64,000 nucleotides of DNA, from contig CAJJDN010000148.1 in assembly GCA_905182985.1 (NCBI GenBank), positions 1-64,000 of the forward strand. The letters are read 5' to 3'. Every line of letters starts with the position of its first letter. Position 1 is the stretch's first letter. The translations under genes were made by a program, and so were the position numbers. Positions 13,952-26,682 of this stretch are shown here, piece by piece. Source of the stretch: Paramecium sonneborni (lineage: Eukaryota > Ciliophora > Oligohymenophorea > Peniculida > Parameciidae). Under the pieces are notes generated by a model. That model was not told the origin of the DNA. It searched no databases and was given only the letters and a program-made list of their open reading frames with translations.

Positions 13952-15511
13952 ATGAAATAATATTAGATCGTAGAAAATAATAACCAAAATTCGAGCCATT
14001 ATTAGAATAAAAAGGAATTGGATGATGTATTAGGGAAAGAATAAAGGAGGAAATAGTAATTTAATTAAGAATTCTTTGCTTAAGAGGTAGAGTGAATAAT
14101 ATAATTTGATTAGATGTAAATTGGAAATAAAAGCTAGGGCAGTCAAATTTTTAAATAATTATATGAGATAATTGAAAATAATATTAACATCATATAAATG
14201 ATAGTTTAAGACATATTGAAAGTGAAGTAATATGTTTTAATGAAATTTGATTAAATTAACTATTTGTCAGAATAATGGATTAGAGACTTATAAGAAATTA
14301 CAAATATAAAGATGGAAATAAAAGGAAATAATGAATTATTTGATGAAAAGAGAGAATTCGAGATTCAAAATAATTAAATAAATTCATCATATTAAAGAAA
14401 GATAATGAGAGCAATTAAATAAATGAAAAAGATAATATAACAAAATAGTATAGAAATATAATTAGAAAATAATTTAATAATCTATTAAGGTTTAAAGAAT
14501 TTAGATGACAAAGAATAATAAGCTTAATAAAATAATTCTGTTTGTTATTAACTGTTAAGTCAAATGAATTAATAAGAAATATGTTATAGCTTAGCATTTA
14601 ATTATAATGGAACAATAATGGTTAGTGGATGTTAAGAAAACATAAAGATATGGAAATTTAATGGAAGAATGATTGATTGTCTCTAAATTATTAAAGGGGA
14701 TAGTGATATAGATTATGCAACTTGTTTGGTTTTTAGTAAGAAAAGTAATTCATTTATATCGGGAAGCTTTGATACATCTATTAAAATATATAAAGAATAA
14801 AATAATATATGGAATAAATCTATTTGTTATTTTAAACATGATGGTGTTATTACATGTGTAATTTTAAGTAATTAAGAAGATTAATTGATATCTAGTAGTT
14901 AAGATCACTATATAAATATTTGGAAGATTGATTTTATTTAAAATTCTCTTTAGTTTTAATACTCATTAAAAAGGCATGAGAAGGTAATATTTAGCTTAAT
15001 AATTAATAAATAAGATACAGAGTTAATTTCAACTAGTTTAGATAAGAAGATTATTATTTGGAATAAGGATGCCAATTAAAAATGGTGTTTTAATTACTTA
15101 ATTGATCATCCTATTGATGATTATGGTTGTACAATTTCATATATCACAGATTCTATTATTGCATGGTAATAAAGCCATTAACCATATATTCATTTCTTTT
15201 AATAAGAGAATGGAATTTACATTGAAAAATAACAGTTAAGATTAGAATTGCCTAATATTTCAGATGAAACTAATTTATTCTCATTTCCTAATATATTCAA
15301 CTTTGAAAAATAAATATTAATTTTGAAATACAATTAAATGATCCATTTTATTAGTTATGAAGAAAAAACTTTTCAATTTTAATTTGTATCCAAACCTATA
15401 CAATTATCTAATAATTCAATTTATGGTAATTTATCTTAAGATGGTAAATACTTAGGCTTTTGGGATTATAAAATGAAGTAATATAGCATTTATGAGTTAT
15501 AATATTAATGA
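13952..15511 (+). CDS. Coiled-coil WD40-repeat protein
   Basis: The model has 510 residues and one intron at 14087-14113 (27 nt, a multiple of three, carrying an in-frame TGA so that retention would stop translation). Residues 1-190 are charged and Gln-rich with heptad-like spacing, probably a coiled coil. From about residue 200, WD40 blades are visible by their closing motifs: ENIKIWKF, TSIKIYKE, HYINIWKI, KIIIWNKD, with preceding 'SGS/SSSQD/STSLD' turns. Four to five blades are clear; a full propeller would need seven, so later blades are degenerate. The fold is a scaffold and does not predict a specific job. This coiled-coil-plus-WD40 layout is a large family in Paramecium. The start was chosen at the first ATG leading into the charged N-terminus. 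Confidence 0.75.
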
Positions 15512-15769
15512 TATTATATATAATTATGAATTTATCATGGTTAATTAATAATTAACTTAATAGAATTACAAAAACAAATATCTAATAAAATATATTATTG
15601 AATATATTTTTTCAAAACCAAGAATATATCACATTAATTTTGTAAATACTAATTTAGGTAATGATAATAATGCAAATAATTTTAATAGAATTATAATTAA
15701 TTTATATATATAAATATGTATAAAGTATAAATGAATATGTGATTTATTCTTATTTTTTATTATAAATAA
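15512..15769. other. Spacer with likely 3' and 5' UTRs
   Basis: 258 bp of AT-rich sequence between the WD40 stop and the next start on the same strand. It has runs such as TATATATAAATATG just upstream of the next ATG. It probably holds the next gene's promoter; no specific element is identifiable. Confidence 0.4.
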
Positions 15770-18537
15770 ATGAGTGAAGAATAAGAGTTTCTTTGTTAAG
15801 AAGAAGGTCATGATGAAGATGAAATAATTGGTTTCTGTTTAAATTAGAAATGCACATAAAATTTGTAATGTTGTTTAAAATGTTGTTGGGATAAACATAA
15901 TAATCATGAAGAAGATTGCAAGACATTTAGATAGATATAAAAGATAATTATAAGTAATAAAGCATTGGAAGAACAGCAAAAAGGAAAACTAATGGAGAAA
16001 ATAAAAGAGATATAATAATTATGTGAATAAATAATTGAACATAAAAGTTTTGATAGTGAGAGATTATAAACTTTAGAGAAAGACTTAAAGAAAAAAGATT
16101 TTAGAAAATGCTTAGACAATATTCCTTTATTTAAATAATATAGCGCATTTTTATAAACAAATACTTAAAGTAAAAATTGATATTAATATATATTTAGAAT
16201 TGTTATTAGAATAATTAGATAAAGGATTATAAACTTTGAAATGTTTTACAATGGGTATATGTGAAATGTTAGAATAAACAAAATGTAAATTATTATAAAA
16301 TAATTAAGTATTGGAGGATAGTAATGTCTAAATAAAGTCTGAAATATTAAATGCAAGTTAAATAAAAAAGTAGACTCATGCAATAAAGGAGACTTAGACA
16401 ATAAAAATAGAATAGAAAGGTAATTATATAATATCAAAATAGATTAATAAAATTAAGTAAATATAGAAGTGTAATAATAATAATAATAAAAATAATAAAC
16501 TAATGAAATAGAGATTGTAGAAAAGAAAGAAATGAATAAGCAAGTTGGTCCAGGAATTGGTTATTAAGTAATATAAACTATAAAAATTAGTAATAAAATA
16601 AACCTCCTCCATAAATATCTTAAAGTTAAATAATCCCAGGATAGATACCAGGTTAAATTTCATCTTAGAATTAATAAATACTACCACCAGGTTAATATGG
16701 ACCTCCTTAAAGTTAATATTAATAATAAAGTTCAATACAACCTCCTGGTTCTTAATTCTAATAAGGTTCAATTCCTCCACCTAATTTAAATTTGCCACCA
16801 TTAGGATAAAATTCATCATCAAATCCAATAAATAAATCAGGATTACCTCCTAATCTGAGTTAATTACCAAAATAACCAATTCCAGGTTAGATTCCTCCTC
16901 CTAATACAAAATCCTCTTAATTACCACCTGGTATATCTGGTTTGCCACCTGGTTTACCACCTGGAATTACCTTATAAGGTTTACCCCCTGGAATTACTCC
17001 ATCTGGTTTACCACCTGGAATTACTCTATAAGGTTTACCTCCTGGAATTACTCCATCTGGTTTACCAGGTTTACCAACAACTTCTAAAACTCCATTACCT
17101 CCTAATTTATAACCAAATTCTTATTAATCAATACTAGGATCTTTAAACAATGATCAAAAACAACAACTCATGATATTACTTAATAATTAATCACCAGAAA
17201 TTATGAAATATGTTATAGAGCAAATCCTTTAAAAACAAAATTCCAATGATCCATAGTTTTATTTATAATATATTATTTAGATACAAAAATAAACCTCAAC
17301 CTAAAATTAATTTAGATCCTGAATAAGTTAAAATTTATGAAAATGAATTCATTCCTCAAATTTTCATTAAATTTTGTAAATATCCTATCTATATTTCAAG
17401 GTGGACATTTAATCAATTAAGGAAATATTAAAGAAGCTTTAGATATTTGCAATAAAGCAATTTAAAAATATCAATTTAATCTTGATTTATCTTATATTAA
17501 ATGTAATATCTTTTTTATCTTATACTTAGGTATAATTTTAATGAAATTGAAATAATTTGAAGAAGCTCTTAAGACATGTGAATTTATAATTCAATCTGAT
17601 CCTGATAAATTAAAAATCTTCTCCTTAAAAGGTATTATCATTACTCATTTATTAGGAACCATTTTATCAGAATTAAATAAAAATGAAGAAGCTATAGAAT
17701 TTTTCGATTTAGCAAATGGATTAGATCCAAATGATTTCGATGGTCATTTCTATAAAGGTTTATAATTATTATTATTCATAAAGGAAAGACCTTGATAACA
17801 ATGTAATAATATGAAGAAGCTGTTAAAAGTTTAGAGAGATCTTTAGACATATAACCAGAAAATGAATAAATATATTATCTTATGGGTATTCAATTTTTAC
17901 ATATTTTAGGTGTTGCCTTACTCAAACTAAATAAATTTCCTAAAGCTATTGAAAACTTTACCATAGTAACCAGCATCAATCCTAAAAATTAAGAAGCATT
18001 AATTTTAAAATGTACTTAATTTATAATATTATTAGCCGAATGTTTAAATTAATTAAAAGAATATTAAGAAGCTGTCAAAATAGCAGATGCAGCAGTATAA
18101 CTTGATCCTAATGAACCTGAAGCTCATCTAAATAAAGGTTATCTTTTCTATATATATATATATTTAGGTTTGGGATTACTTAGAATCCAAGCTTACAAAG
18201 AATCACTAGATTGTTTTGATAAAGTTATCTTAATCGATAATTAATTACATGAAGCCCATGCATTTAGAGGTTATACTTAATATTATCTATAGGAGAAGCA
18301 CTACATAATTTAAAAAAATATCCAGAAGCTGTTTAATCTTATGATAATGCTATCAAATTATCACCTAATCCTAAGTATATGTTCAAAAAAGGTATATCCA
18401 TTTTTTGTTATTTTCAAGCTGAGACCTTAAAGGCTATGGAATTAAATGATGAAGCTGATAGCCTAATAAAATCAGCTTAAGATAAATTAGATTAAGAAAA
18501 TTAATCTTCTCTAAAACAAGAATTTTAATCAATATGA
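15770..18537 (+). CDS. Cys/His zinc-binding, Pro-Gly-rich, TPR protein
   Basis: 812 residues from 14 exons. Introns: 16170-16197, 16420-16442, 16568-16590, 17256-17280, 17376-17400, 17503-17529, 17632-17655, 17758-17783, 17886-17909, 18012-18035, 18138-18167, 18270-18292, 18392-18418. The spliced length is exactly divisible by three. Residues 1-45 hold a Cys/His cluster (FCLNQKC, CCLKCCWDKHNNH, EEDC) like a B-box or related zinc fold. Next come a coiled coil and a poly-Gln tract, then a Pro/Gly/Gln-rich linker with four 9-residue LPPGIT repeats. From about residue 480 there are eight or so TPR units (MKLKQFEEAL, SELNKNEEAI, ITMQQYEEAV, LKLNKFPKAI, NQLKEYQEAV and others). TPRs bind partner proteins, so an adaptor role is likely. 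Much of the 3' half is repeated after an N at 18848 (assembly duplication). Confidence 0.85.
16951..17058 (+). repeat. 27-bp coding minisatellite, four units
   Basis: Four 27-bp units encode G-L-P-P-G-I-T followed alternately by LQ or PS, giving a 54-bp higher-order period (units 1 and 3 match, as do 2 and 4). It lies inside the Pro-Gly linker of the zinc/TPR protein gene and keeps frame. Confidence 0.9.
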
Positions 18538-20154
18538 AAACATAATTTATTAAATATTTATAATTCTATATTATAGAATAATGTCATAAAATACTTGTTC
18601 CTCATATTATTGCTGTCTTAATTATCTCAAATAGTTTCACTTTACTTAAGAGTTAATTATAAAGTATTTGTGTAATTTCAAATTTCTCTTCTGATAGATT
18701 AATTATCAATTCTTAATAAGCTATGGATGTTTGTACTAGTTAAACGGAAAAAACAATCTCTTAAAAAGATTAATCACATTTATATTTGCTAGTGTGAAAT
18801 ATAATATTTGAACTTTAACCATAATGAAATTTAATTGATACTATGTCNTGAAATTGAAATAATTTGAAGAAGCTCTTAAGACATGTGAATTTATAATTCA
18901 ATCTGATCCTGATAAATTAAAAATCTTCTCCTTAAAAGGTATTATCATTACTCATTTATTAGGAACCATTTTATCAGAATTAAATAAAAATGAAGAAGCT
19001 ATAGAATTTTTCGATTTAGCAAATGGATTAGATCCAAATGATTTCGATGGTCATTTCTATAAAGGTTTATAATTATTATTATTCATAAAGGAAAGACCTT
19101 GATAACAATGTAATAATATGAAGAAGCTGTTAAAAGTTTAGAGAGATCTTTAGACATATAACCAGAAAATGAATAAATATATTATCTTATGGGTATTCAA
19201 TTTTTACATATTTTAGGTGTTGCCTTACTCAAACTAAATAAATTTCCTAAAGCTATTGAAAACTTTACCATAGTAACCAGCATCAATCCTAAAAATTAAG
19301 AAGCATTAATTTTAAAATGTACTTAATTTATAATATTATTAGCCGAATGTTTAAATTAATTAAAAGAATATTAAGAAGCTGTCAAAATAGCAGATGCAGC
19401 AGTATAACTTGATCCTAATGAACCTGAAGCTCATCTAAATAAAGGTTATCTTTTCTATATATATATATATTTAGGTTTGGGATTACTTAGAATCCAAGCT
19501 TACAAAGAATCACTAGATTGTTTTGATAAAGTTATCTTAATCGATAATTAATTACATGAAGCCCATGCATTTAGAGGTTATACTTAATATTATCTATAGG
19601 AGAAGCACTACATAATTTAAAAAAATATCCAGAAGCTGTTTAATCTTATGATAATGCTATCAAATTATCACCTAATCCTAAGTATATGTTCAAAAAAGGT
19701 ATATCCATTTTTTGTTATTTTCAAGCTGAGACCTTAAAGGCTATGGAATTAAATGATGAAGCTGATAGCCTAATAAAATCAGCTTAAGATAAATTAGATT
19801 AAGAAAATTAATCTTCTCTAAAACAAGAATTTTAATCAATATGAAAACATAATTTATTAAATATTTATAATTCTATATTATAGAATAATGTCATAAAATA
19901 CTTGTTCCTCATATTATTGCTGTCTTAATTATCTCAAATAGTTTCACTTTACTTAAGAGTTAATTATAAAGTATTTGTGTAATTTCAAATTTCTCTTCTG
20001 ATAGATTAATTATCAATTCTTAATAAGCTATGGATGTTTGTACTAGTTAAACGGAAAAAACAATCTCTTAAAAAGATTAATCACATTTATATTTGCTAGT
20101 GTGAAATATAATATTTGAACTTTAACCATAATGAAATTTAATTGATACTATGTC
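17542..20154. repeat. Tandem duplication 1 around a single N (probable assembly artefact)
   Basis: 17542-18847 recurs as 18849-20154 (offset 1307), with one N at 18848 between them. Lines compared side by side are identical, introns and spacer included. The first copy ends mid-gene in the lectin 3' end, and the second begins mid-exon in the TPR gene. Neither boundary is biological. The likely cause is two contigs with overlapping ends joined with a token gap. The true locus would have one copy, with the TPR stop about 70 bp from the lectin stop. Confidence 0.9.
18849..19844 (+). pseudogene. Second copy of the TPR gene 3' end
   Basis: Copy of 17542-18537 lacking a start and the first exons. 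It ends at TGA 19842-19844. It should not be annotated as a gene, because it is probably the same DNA assembled twice. Confidence 0.85.
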
Positions 20155-21248
20155 ATTTGGATTACATTTTGCAAATATAATTAAAAATATTGATTATGAA
20201 TCTTTATGAATAATTTATTTAGTTTCTCCTAGATCCATAATAAACTCATTCTAACCTAAAATTTTGGCTTTAAAAGTATTAATATAATTAGTTTAGGTGT
20301 CTTTCATCTATTTTATCTTCACCTTACCAAATACAAAAGGAGTCATTTATATTGTAGACACAAAACTCATCCATAAAGGTGAATGTTTATGTACTAAATA
20401 ACAACAACAACCGACTAAATTCAAATTTTAATCTACCTGTCGTAATCTCATACCATTTATAAGTCTCATTAGAATAATATATCTTTCTTAACCTCATTCT
20501 ATCCTCAGGATAAGATTAGAATCCTTAAAAAGGTATAATAAACCAAGATTACTACTTCAATGGATAATATTAACTTAAATAAGCATTATATTAATCGGTT
20601 TCTTTTATACCATATGATTATAACATATCCTCTGTCCCTAATATAATCTAATATCCTAATGAAACAAGATTTTATAATTATTATGTTGGATCTGTTATCC
20701 CAATTACTACCTTACTCTCTGTTATTTCAGATACCTTCTTATTTTATTAAATTTACTTTCACTTCAAAATTTACTTATCCTTTGTAAGATAGTGATATTA
20801 AAGAAACAAAATAATGTTATGCATTTCCATTTACATGATCGAATGTTTTCTCCTCAAATTCATTTATATTGAATTAGTTAATAACTTATATTCTAGCATC
20901 ATCTATTGCAAGCCATCGATAATGAATTCCATTTACTACTCCATCCGTACATTTTATTTTCAAAGTAAAATCTAATTAATCATCCAAATTTTTACTCTTT
21001 TCACTTATACTCATTATCTCTAAATTGTAACTGACTGTCTCCGTTGGAATATCAAATAATTCAGGTATTAGAATTACTTTTGGAATTTATTCAAAAGAAT
21101 CCCTAAATCTTATCATTTATGTTCTCTAATAGTTTTAAAAACATATAAATCCTTGATTAATTAAATGAAACGATCTAAATGTGCTCTCATCATAAGTAAT
21201 AAAACCCAACACTTGATATAGAAATATTTATCCTAATATTAAGATCAT
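19909..21248 (-). CDS. Secreted H-type lectin-domain protein
   Basis: 429 residues with introns at 20707-20734 and 20415-20436 (GTA...TAG on the minus strand). The model closes in frame at TGA 19909-19911. An N-terminal hydrophobic segment (MILILGQIFLYQVLGF) looks like a signal peptide. Residues about 45-130 fit the H-type (discoidin I/Helix pomatia agglutinin) fold: F/R-DSFEQIPKVIL, 'LFDIPTETVSYNLEI' and YRWLAIDD at the expected C-terminal strand. A second domain-length region follows, with WMSFVSTIQMTPFVFGKVKI and LIIFAKCNPNDIVSIKF, perhaps a repeated lectin-like or ligand-binding module. Paramecium has many such proteins, likely carbohydrate-binding and extracellular. It converges with the TPR gene. 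A copy of its last 246 bp also sits at 18602-18847 because of the assembly duplication. Confidence 0.75.
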
Positions 21249-23708
21249 TTTTATTTATTTCTAAATATTTTCTTTTTAATTTATTTCTAATTTCTGCTTT
21301 TCAAACTGTTCTATTTCATTATTTTACATCAGGATCAAATTTGACTTTGAAATTATAGTTTATGATATCAACTTAATATTTATTATATTCACATTCATTT
21401 ACAATTTTCATTTTACATTAACCATTTGAAACATATTTTATTTTTTATTACAAACATAAAGCAAATAATAGTTTTATGAGCCATTAAAATAAATTATTAA
21501 AGATAAACAATTTATTCTATCAACAGTTATAAAATACAATTATTTATTGATAAATCAAAATACAAATTAAATTTCAAAATATTAATAACATTATAGAAAA
21601 CAACCATTCAATGATTAAACAAGGTAATTGGTAAGTCTATTATATTTCAAAAAGTTAAAGCAAGTTTATTCGAATTATTATTAATCAAAGAGAAGAATAA
21701 TGATCCATTTATATTTCAAAAAATTTCAAAAAGTTTATTCAAATTATTTTTTAAGAAAATGAATTAGCGAATATTTTGAATAGAGATAGTTTGATTTAAA
21801 GTGCTTTTTCTTTAATCAAAATTAAGGATTTTTGAAATAGAAATAAAAATTTATAAAAATGATGTATATAAAAAGAATCATGATTATTTACATTGTCTTA
21901 TCAAAGAATATTTGAAACAAAAATGATAAGGTGCTACGATTTGATGAAATCTGCAGTTAAAATATTAATTTATTCATGAATATACTAAAACCTTCTTTAG
22001 TTATGATTATAATATTCTTTGGCACTACAACCAAAAATTTTATGAGAATAAGTATTGAAAATAAGGAAGAATGAATATTTCTTAAAAGAAAAGATCAAAC
22101 GATTACATAGATTGACTCTATCTATAAATATTACTGTTTATTAAATATTTAAGATGGTTTGTGGTTATTGATTCTCAAATTTAATCTTTGCTATCTAAGC
22201 ATCTAACTAATCATGAGCTGCTTGATTATAAAAGATGGTTATTGGTATTAGATTTACTTTATCTACCATTTTCTCCACAAAAAAGAGATTATTTTAGATA
22301 AAAAATGGCATAAAAGAAGAGCAAATTTATTTTACCTTAAATTCTCAAGATAATAATCTAAAATGGACCCTTGGATTTCAATATTAATAGTTATGAATTA
22401 TAGATATAAATATTAATTGAAATCTAGTTATTGTAATAATTTTCAAAGTTATGAAATAATTATAATAACAGGTTTAAATGCTTGTCTAAATTTTATTACT
22501 TCTTTTCGGATTGCTTTTTCTTTTCTTTGTAATTAAGCCTATGATTACGATGATCAAATTAAAATTATAATTTGGATCATAATGTAGGATTTAGTATAAT
22601 ATTTATGGAATATTTGGATTGCATACTAAATTCAATTTGAAGAATAGATGGAAAAAATCAGAGGATTAAAATGTTAAATTTATTGTGAATAATTATTCAT
22701 CAAGGGTATAAATCACAATCATTGATCCTGACTATTACAAATATGTCTTAATCAACCCTGAAAACTTTTCTAAAATTAATGATTTAAATACAAAGTAATT
22801 TGAAATTTATCAATTAGTTAATTGTTTGATGAAGGAANNNNNNNNNNNNNNNNNNTAATTGGTAAGTCTATTATATTTCAAAAAGTTAAAGCAAGTTTAT
22901 TCGAATTATTATTAATCAAAGAGAAGAATAATGATCCATTTATATTTCAAAAAATTTCAAAAAGTTTATTCAAATTATTTTTTAAGAAAATGAATTAGCG
23001 AATATTTTGAATAGAGATAGTTTGATTTAAAGTGCTTTTTCTTTAATCAAAATTAAGGATTTTTGAAATAGAAATAAAAATTTATAAAAATGATGTATAT
23101 AAAAAGAATCATGATTATTTACATTGTCTTATCAAAGAATATTTGAAACAAAAATGATAAGGTGCTACGATTTGATGAAATCTGCAGTTAAAATATTAAT
23201 TTATTCATGAATATACTAAAACCTTCTTTAGTTATGATTATAATATTCTTTGGCACTACAACCAAAAATTTTATGAGAATAAGTATTGAAAATAAGGAAG
23301 AATGAATATTTCTTAAAAGAAAAGATCAAACGATTACATAGATTGACTCTATCTATAAATATTACTGTTTATTAAATATTTAAGATGGTTTGTGGTTATT
23401 GATTCTCAAATTTAATCTTTGCTATCTAAGCATCTAACTAATCATGAGCTGCTTGATTATAAAAGATGGTTATTGGTATTAGATTTACTTTATCTACCAT
23501 TTTCTCCACAAAAAAGAGATTATTTTAGATAAAAAATGGCATAAAAGAAGAGCAAATTTATTTTACCTTAAATTCTCAAGATAATAATCTAAAATGGACC
23601 CTTGGATTTCAATATTAATAGTTATGAATTATAGATATAAATATTAATTGAAATCTAGTTATTGTAATAATTTTCAAAGTTATGAAATAATTATAATAAC
23701 AGGTTTAA
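21249..23708. other. Divergent spacer between lectin and P450 genes (inflated by duplication)
   Basis: No intact gene was found. Without the artificial repeat this region is about 1.2 kb, and it should carry the promoters of both flanking genes. Near 21640-21760 there is a weak direct repeat at DNA and peptide level (IFQKVKASLFELL / IFQKISKSLFKLF), perhaps a coding relic. 22478-22837 is an incomplete first copy of the P450 5' end. Confidence 0.5.
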
Positions 23709-24068
23709 ATGCTTGTCTAAATTTTATTACTTCTTTTCGGATTGCTTTTTCTTTTCTTTGTAATTAAGCCTATGATTACGATGATCAAATTAAAATTATA
23801 ATTTGGATCATAATGTAGGATTTAGTATAATATTTATGGAATATTTGGATTGCATACTAAATTCAATTTGAAGAATAGATGGAAAAAATCAGAGGATTAA
23901 AATGTTAAATTTATTGTGAATAATTATTCATCAAGGGTATAAATCACAATCATTGATCCTGACTATTACAAATATGTCTTAATCAACCCTGAAAACTTTT
24001 CTAAAATTAATGATTTAAATACAAAGTAATTTGAAATTTATCAATTAGTTAATTGTTTGATGAAGGAA
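21625..24068. repeat. Tandem duplication 2 around an 18-N gap (probable assembly artefact)
   Basis: 21625-22837 recurs as 22856-24068 (offset 1231) across N at 22838-22855. The segments appear identical and the break lies inside the P450 coding sequence, in exon 1. Only the second copy continues into the rest of the gene. Interpreted as unmerged overlapping contig ends. Confidence 0.9.
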
Positions 24069-25240
24069 TAATGTTTTAATAAGGTTAAAAGTGGAAGTCA
24101 TAAAAGGAATTATGTTCTTTGCATTTTGATCTTAAAAAACTCAATAGCAGTATATCAACTCAAAATTAGATTATTTAAAAACATATTTTGTAAAATGATT
24201 AATAAATTGATCAAATTTAAACAACTTTATTAAAAATAGTGAATGAGATTATTATTGCTAGCTTTTTTGGATAAGATGCTGATAAAATGCAAATTAATGG
24301 TAAAAATATAGGAATTGAAACAATCGATTTATTCTAAAACTTATATAAATTAATGTACAAACCATATTTCATTATTAAAACAATTCTATTTGGGTTTTAA
24401 GCATTAAAGATGTTTCCTAACAAATAAGAATAAATAATTCAAACTAAAATAAATAATATCAAATTGTTAATAGAAAAAATAATATAAAAAAGAATAGTCT
24501 AACATGAATTAAAATTAGATGAAGATGAAAATGAAATCTTATAAGTGTCTGAAGATTTCCTTAATATTTATATTGAAGCGTATCTTTAATCTAAAAAAGG
24601 GGAAAATAAAATATCTTTAGAAGAAATTAAATAACAATTTTTTACTTTCCTCTATATAGGTAGTAATACAACAGCTTAATTAATATACTCTAGTTTATAT
24701 TATTTAGCAGAATACCCAGAAATCTAAAATGAATTAAGATAAGAAATAGCGAATAATTGCAAAGAAGAAATTAATTAATCTTCTGAATTACATTGTCTAG
24801 TTCATTTAAATGCCTTCTTTAATGAAGTTCTAAGATTGAATCAAAATGTAACAATAATGAGAAAAGTTTAAATTACTCACTATATAAAAGATCTAAGATT
24901 AGAGAGAGGTATGATATCTTTTAAAATATTTATAGATTGGATTGTCAAAGTAGACCCTTAAGTAATAAATTGCCAAAAAAAATACTTTGATAATCCTCTC
25001 GAATTTAATTATAAGAGATGGCTATAAACACAATCTATTAAAGAAAATAATAATTTTGTCTTTATTCCTTTTTCATCAGGTCCAAAAAATTGTGTAGGAT
25101 AGGATTTGGTTAAAATAATTTATATGTTAACTATTACAAAAATTATGAGAAATTTTATGATTATTAAAAATCAAAAAAAAATAAATAACTTAAATGACTA
25201 GGAGATCACTTTTGTAAAATAATTAATTACATAGAAGTGA
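23709..25240 (+). CDS. Cytochrome P450
   Basis: 493 residues with introns at 24026-24048 and 24909-24935. Cytochrome P450s are heme monooxygenases that use O2 and electrons from a reductase. Visible hallmarks are an N-terminal membrane anchor (residues 4-20, LLLLFGLLFLFFVI), the helix-C-like GQKWKSQKE, the I-helix oxygen-activation motif GSNTT (about residue 309; the usual form is [A/G]Gx[D/E]T[T/S]), the K-helix ExxR in NEVLRL (about 363), and the heme loop FSSGPKNCVG with the axial Cys at about 443. The length is normal for microsomal P450s. The anchor suggests an ER location facing the cytosol. The substrate cannot be predicted. The first intron separates a Leu-rich exon 1 from the catalytic body. 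Confidence 0.9.
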
Positions 25241-26322
25241 AAAAAATAGACTTAATTTATAATGATTATCATCATAATTTAATAAATAGATATCTAATTT
25301 TTTTTAACTATTGGTAACTTAAATCTATATGATTTTTCTGAAATCAGGATAAAATTTCTGAATTTTAAAGTATTATCTCATGCCAATTATATCCTTTTCT
25401 ATAATTACAAAGTTTTAAATTATTTTATATTGATAAAAAAAATCTTTTTTTATTTTAGAAACTTATATATTTATAATAAAGTTTGATTGCTATTATGATG
25501 AATATTAATACAAGTAAATATTGTTATAGAAATTTAGAAATAAGATAAAAACAACTCAAACAAATTGTAGTGTTCAAAAATATAAAATTAAAGAATTTGC
25601 AATTGTGAAATATTGTGCAAACATAGAATTTGCTAAATCATGAAGAATTAACAAATCAAACAACTTAGTTATTCAGATTTTCTTAACCTTAAAATCTATT
25701 GACTCAAATAATTAAGATTTTTCACTCTAATTCTGATGAAATAATTTAAACATTTCTTATAAAATGTCAATTTTAAAGAAGACTTAAAAGAAATCTGATG
25801 AACTATTTAAGTGTCAAATTCTCTAATTTTAAAATAATCTTGATAATATTAACTCATTGCAAAATTTCAAGATTCCTTAAATCACTACCTTCTTTCATTA
25901 GAATTGTTCTGAATAGAGATAAGTGCAAATTAAGATTAAATTGTGAAATAGAGTTTATTGTTTATTCTATCTCCTTTAAGTTAAAATAAATTAATAAAAA
26001 CTAGAATATAGATATATATATGATATAAATATTATTCTAAATTAATGTCCTCAATATTATGTTTCATTGTATACAATTAAAAGTTAAAAATAGAAAGACA
26101 GTAAAAATTTTATCTACTACATTAATAGGTATTAATAAGTATCTTTACGATATATATAAAAATGATAAAATATATAGTATAAACTATTGAATATATATAA
26201 TTATGCTCTAGATATATTTTAATTATTTAAAAAAGCTATATCTTGCTTATGATTATTTCTAAACATAAAATAGAGATAAAATCAAAAAACAACAATACTT
26301 ATAATCAAATAAATGAAATAAT
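25241..26322. other. Long spacer, no recognisable gene
   Basis: About 1.1 kb of AT-rich DNA after the P450 stop. A short Lys/Phe/Ile-rich open frame at 25798-25989 (63 codons) has no start context, motif or neighbouring exon that would support it. Possibly old coding relic. Confidence 0.4.
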
Positions 26323-26682
26323 TCATCTAAAAGGAGAAAGAATTAATTCAATTGAATTAAGAGGCTCATTTAGTTCATAAAAATGTTAGATAATTTCCTC
26401 TTAAAATTTCTCTAAACTCTCTTTGGTACAATCGATTGTGTAATATTTATTTCCAATTTTTGCAGTGTACTTTAGAGGTATGGGTGATTTGAATAAAGAG
26501 CCTTCGTAGATCTTAATATTTTATTTGATAGATGGGAATGTACCATGAATAGTGAGTCTAGTAGTATGGTAGTTTTTTATAGCTAGGACCTTTGTTTCCA
26601 TTAATTAACTAAATACTATGGTAGGATTACCCAATACAAATATTTTTGGCTGATGAATTGTAATATTCAGAAGAGTCATCAT
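26323..26682 (-). CDS. Small conserved-looking protein of unknown function
   Basis: A single exon of 119 residues, open from ATG 26682 to TGA 26323. The sequence is well mixed rather than AT-noise: it has Pro, Gly, Trp-free beta-like strands (QPKIFVLGNPTIVF, RLTIHGTFPSIKQ, KYTAKIGNKYYTIDC) and a C-terminal acidic helix (TKESLEKFQEEIIQHFYELN). The mixed composition and clean start and stop argue that it is real. No signal peptide or membrane segment is seen. I do not recognise the family. Confidence 0.65.

Noticed and set aside
18849..19844. A second TPR gene next to the first
   Set aside because: Identical to 17542-18537 including introns and spacer, starts mid-exon after an N; an assembly duplicate rather than a paralogue.
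22478..22837. A separate truncated P450 gene
   Set aside because: Identical to the 5' part of the P450 at 23709 and cut by an N gap; same assembly problem.
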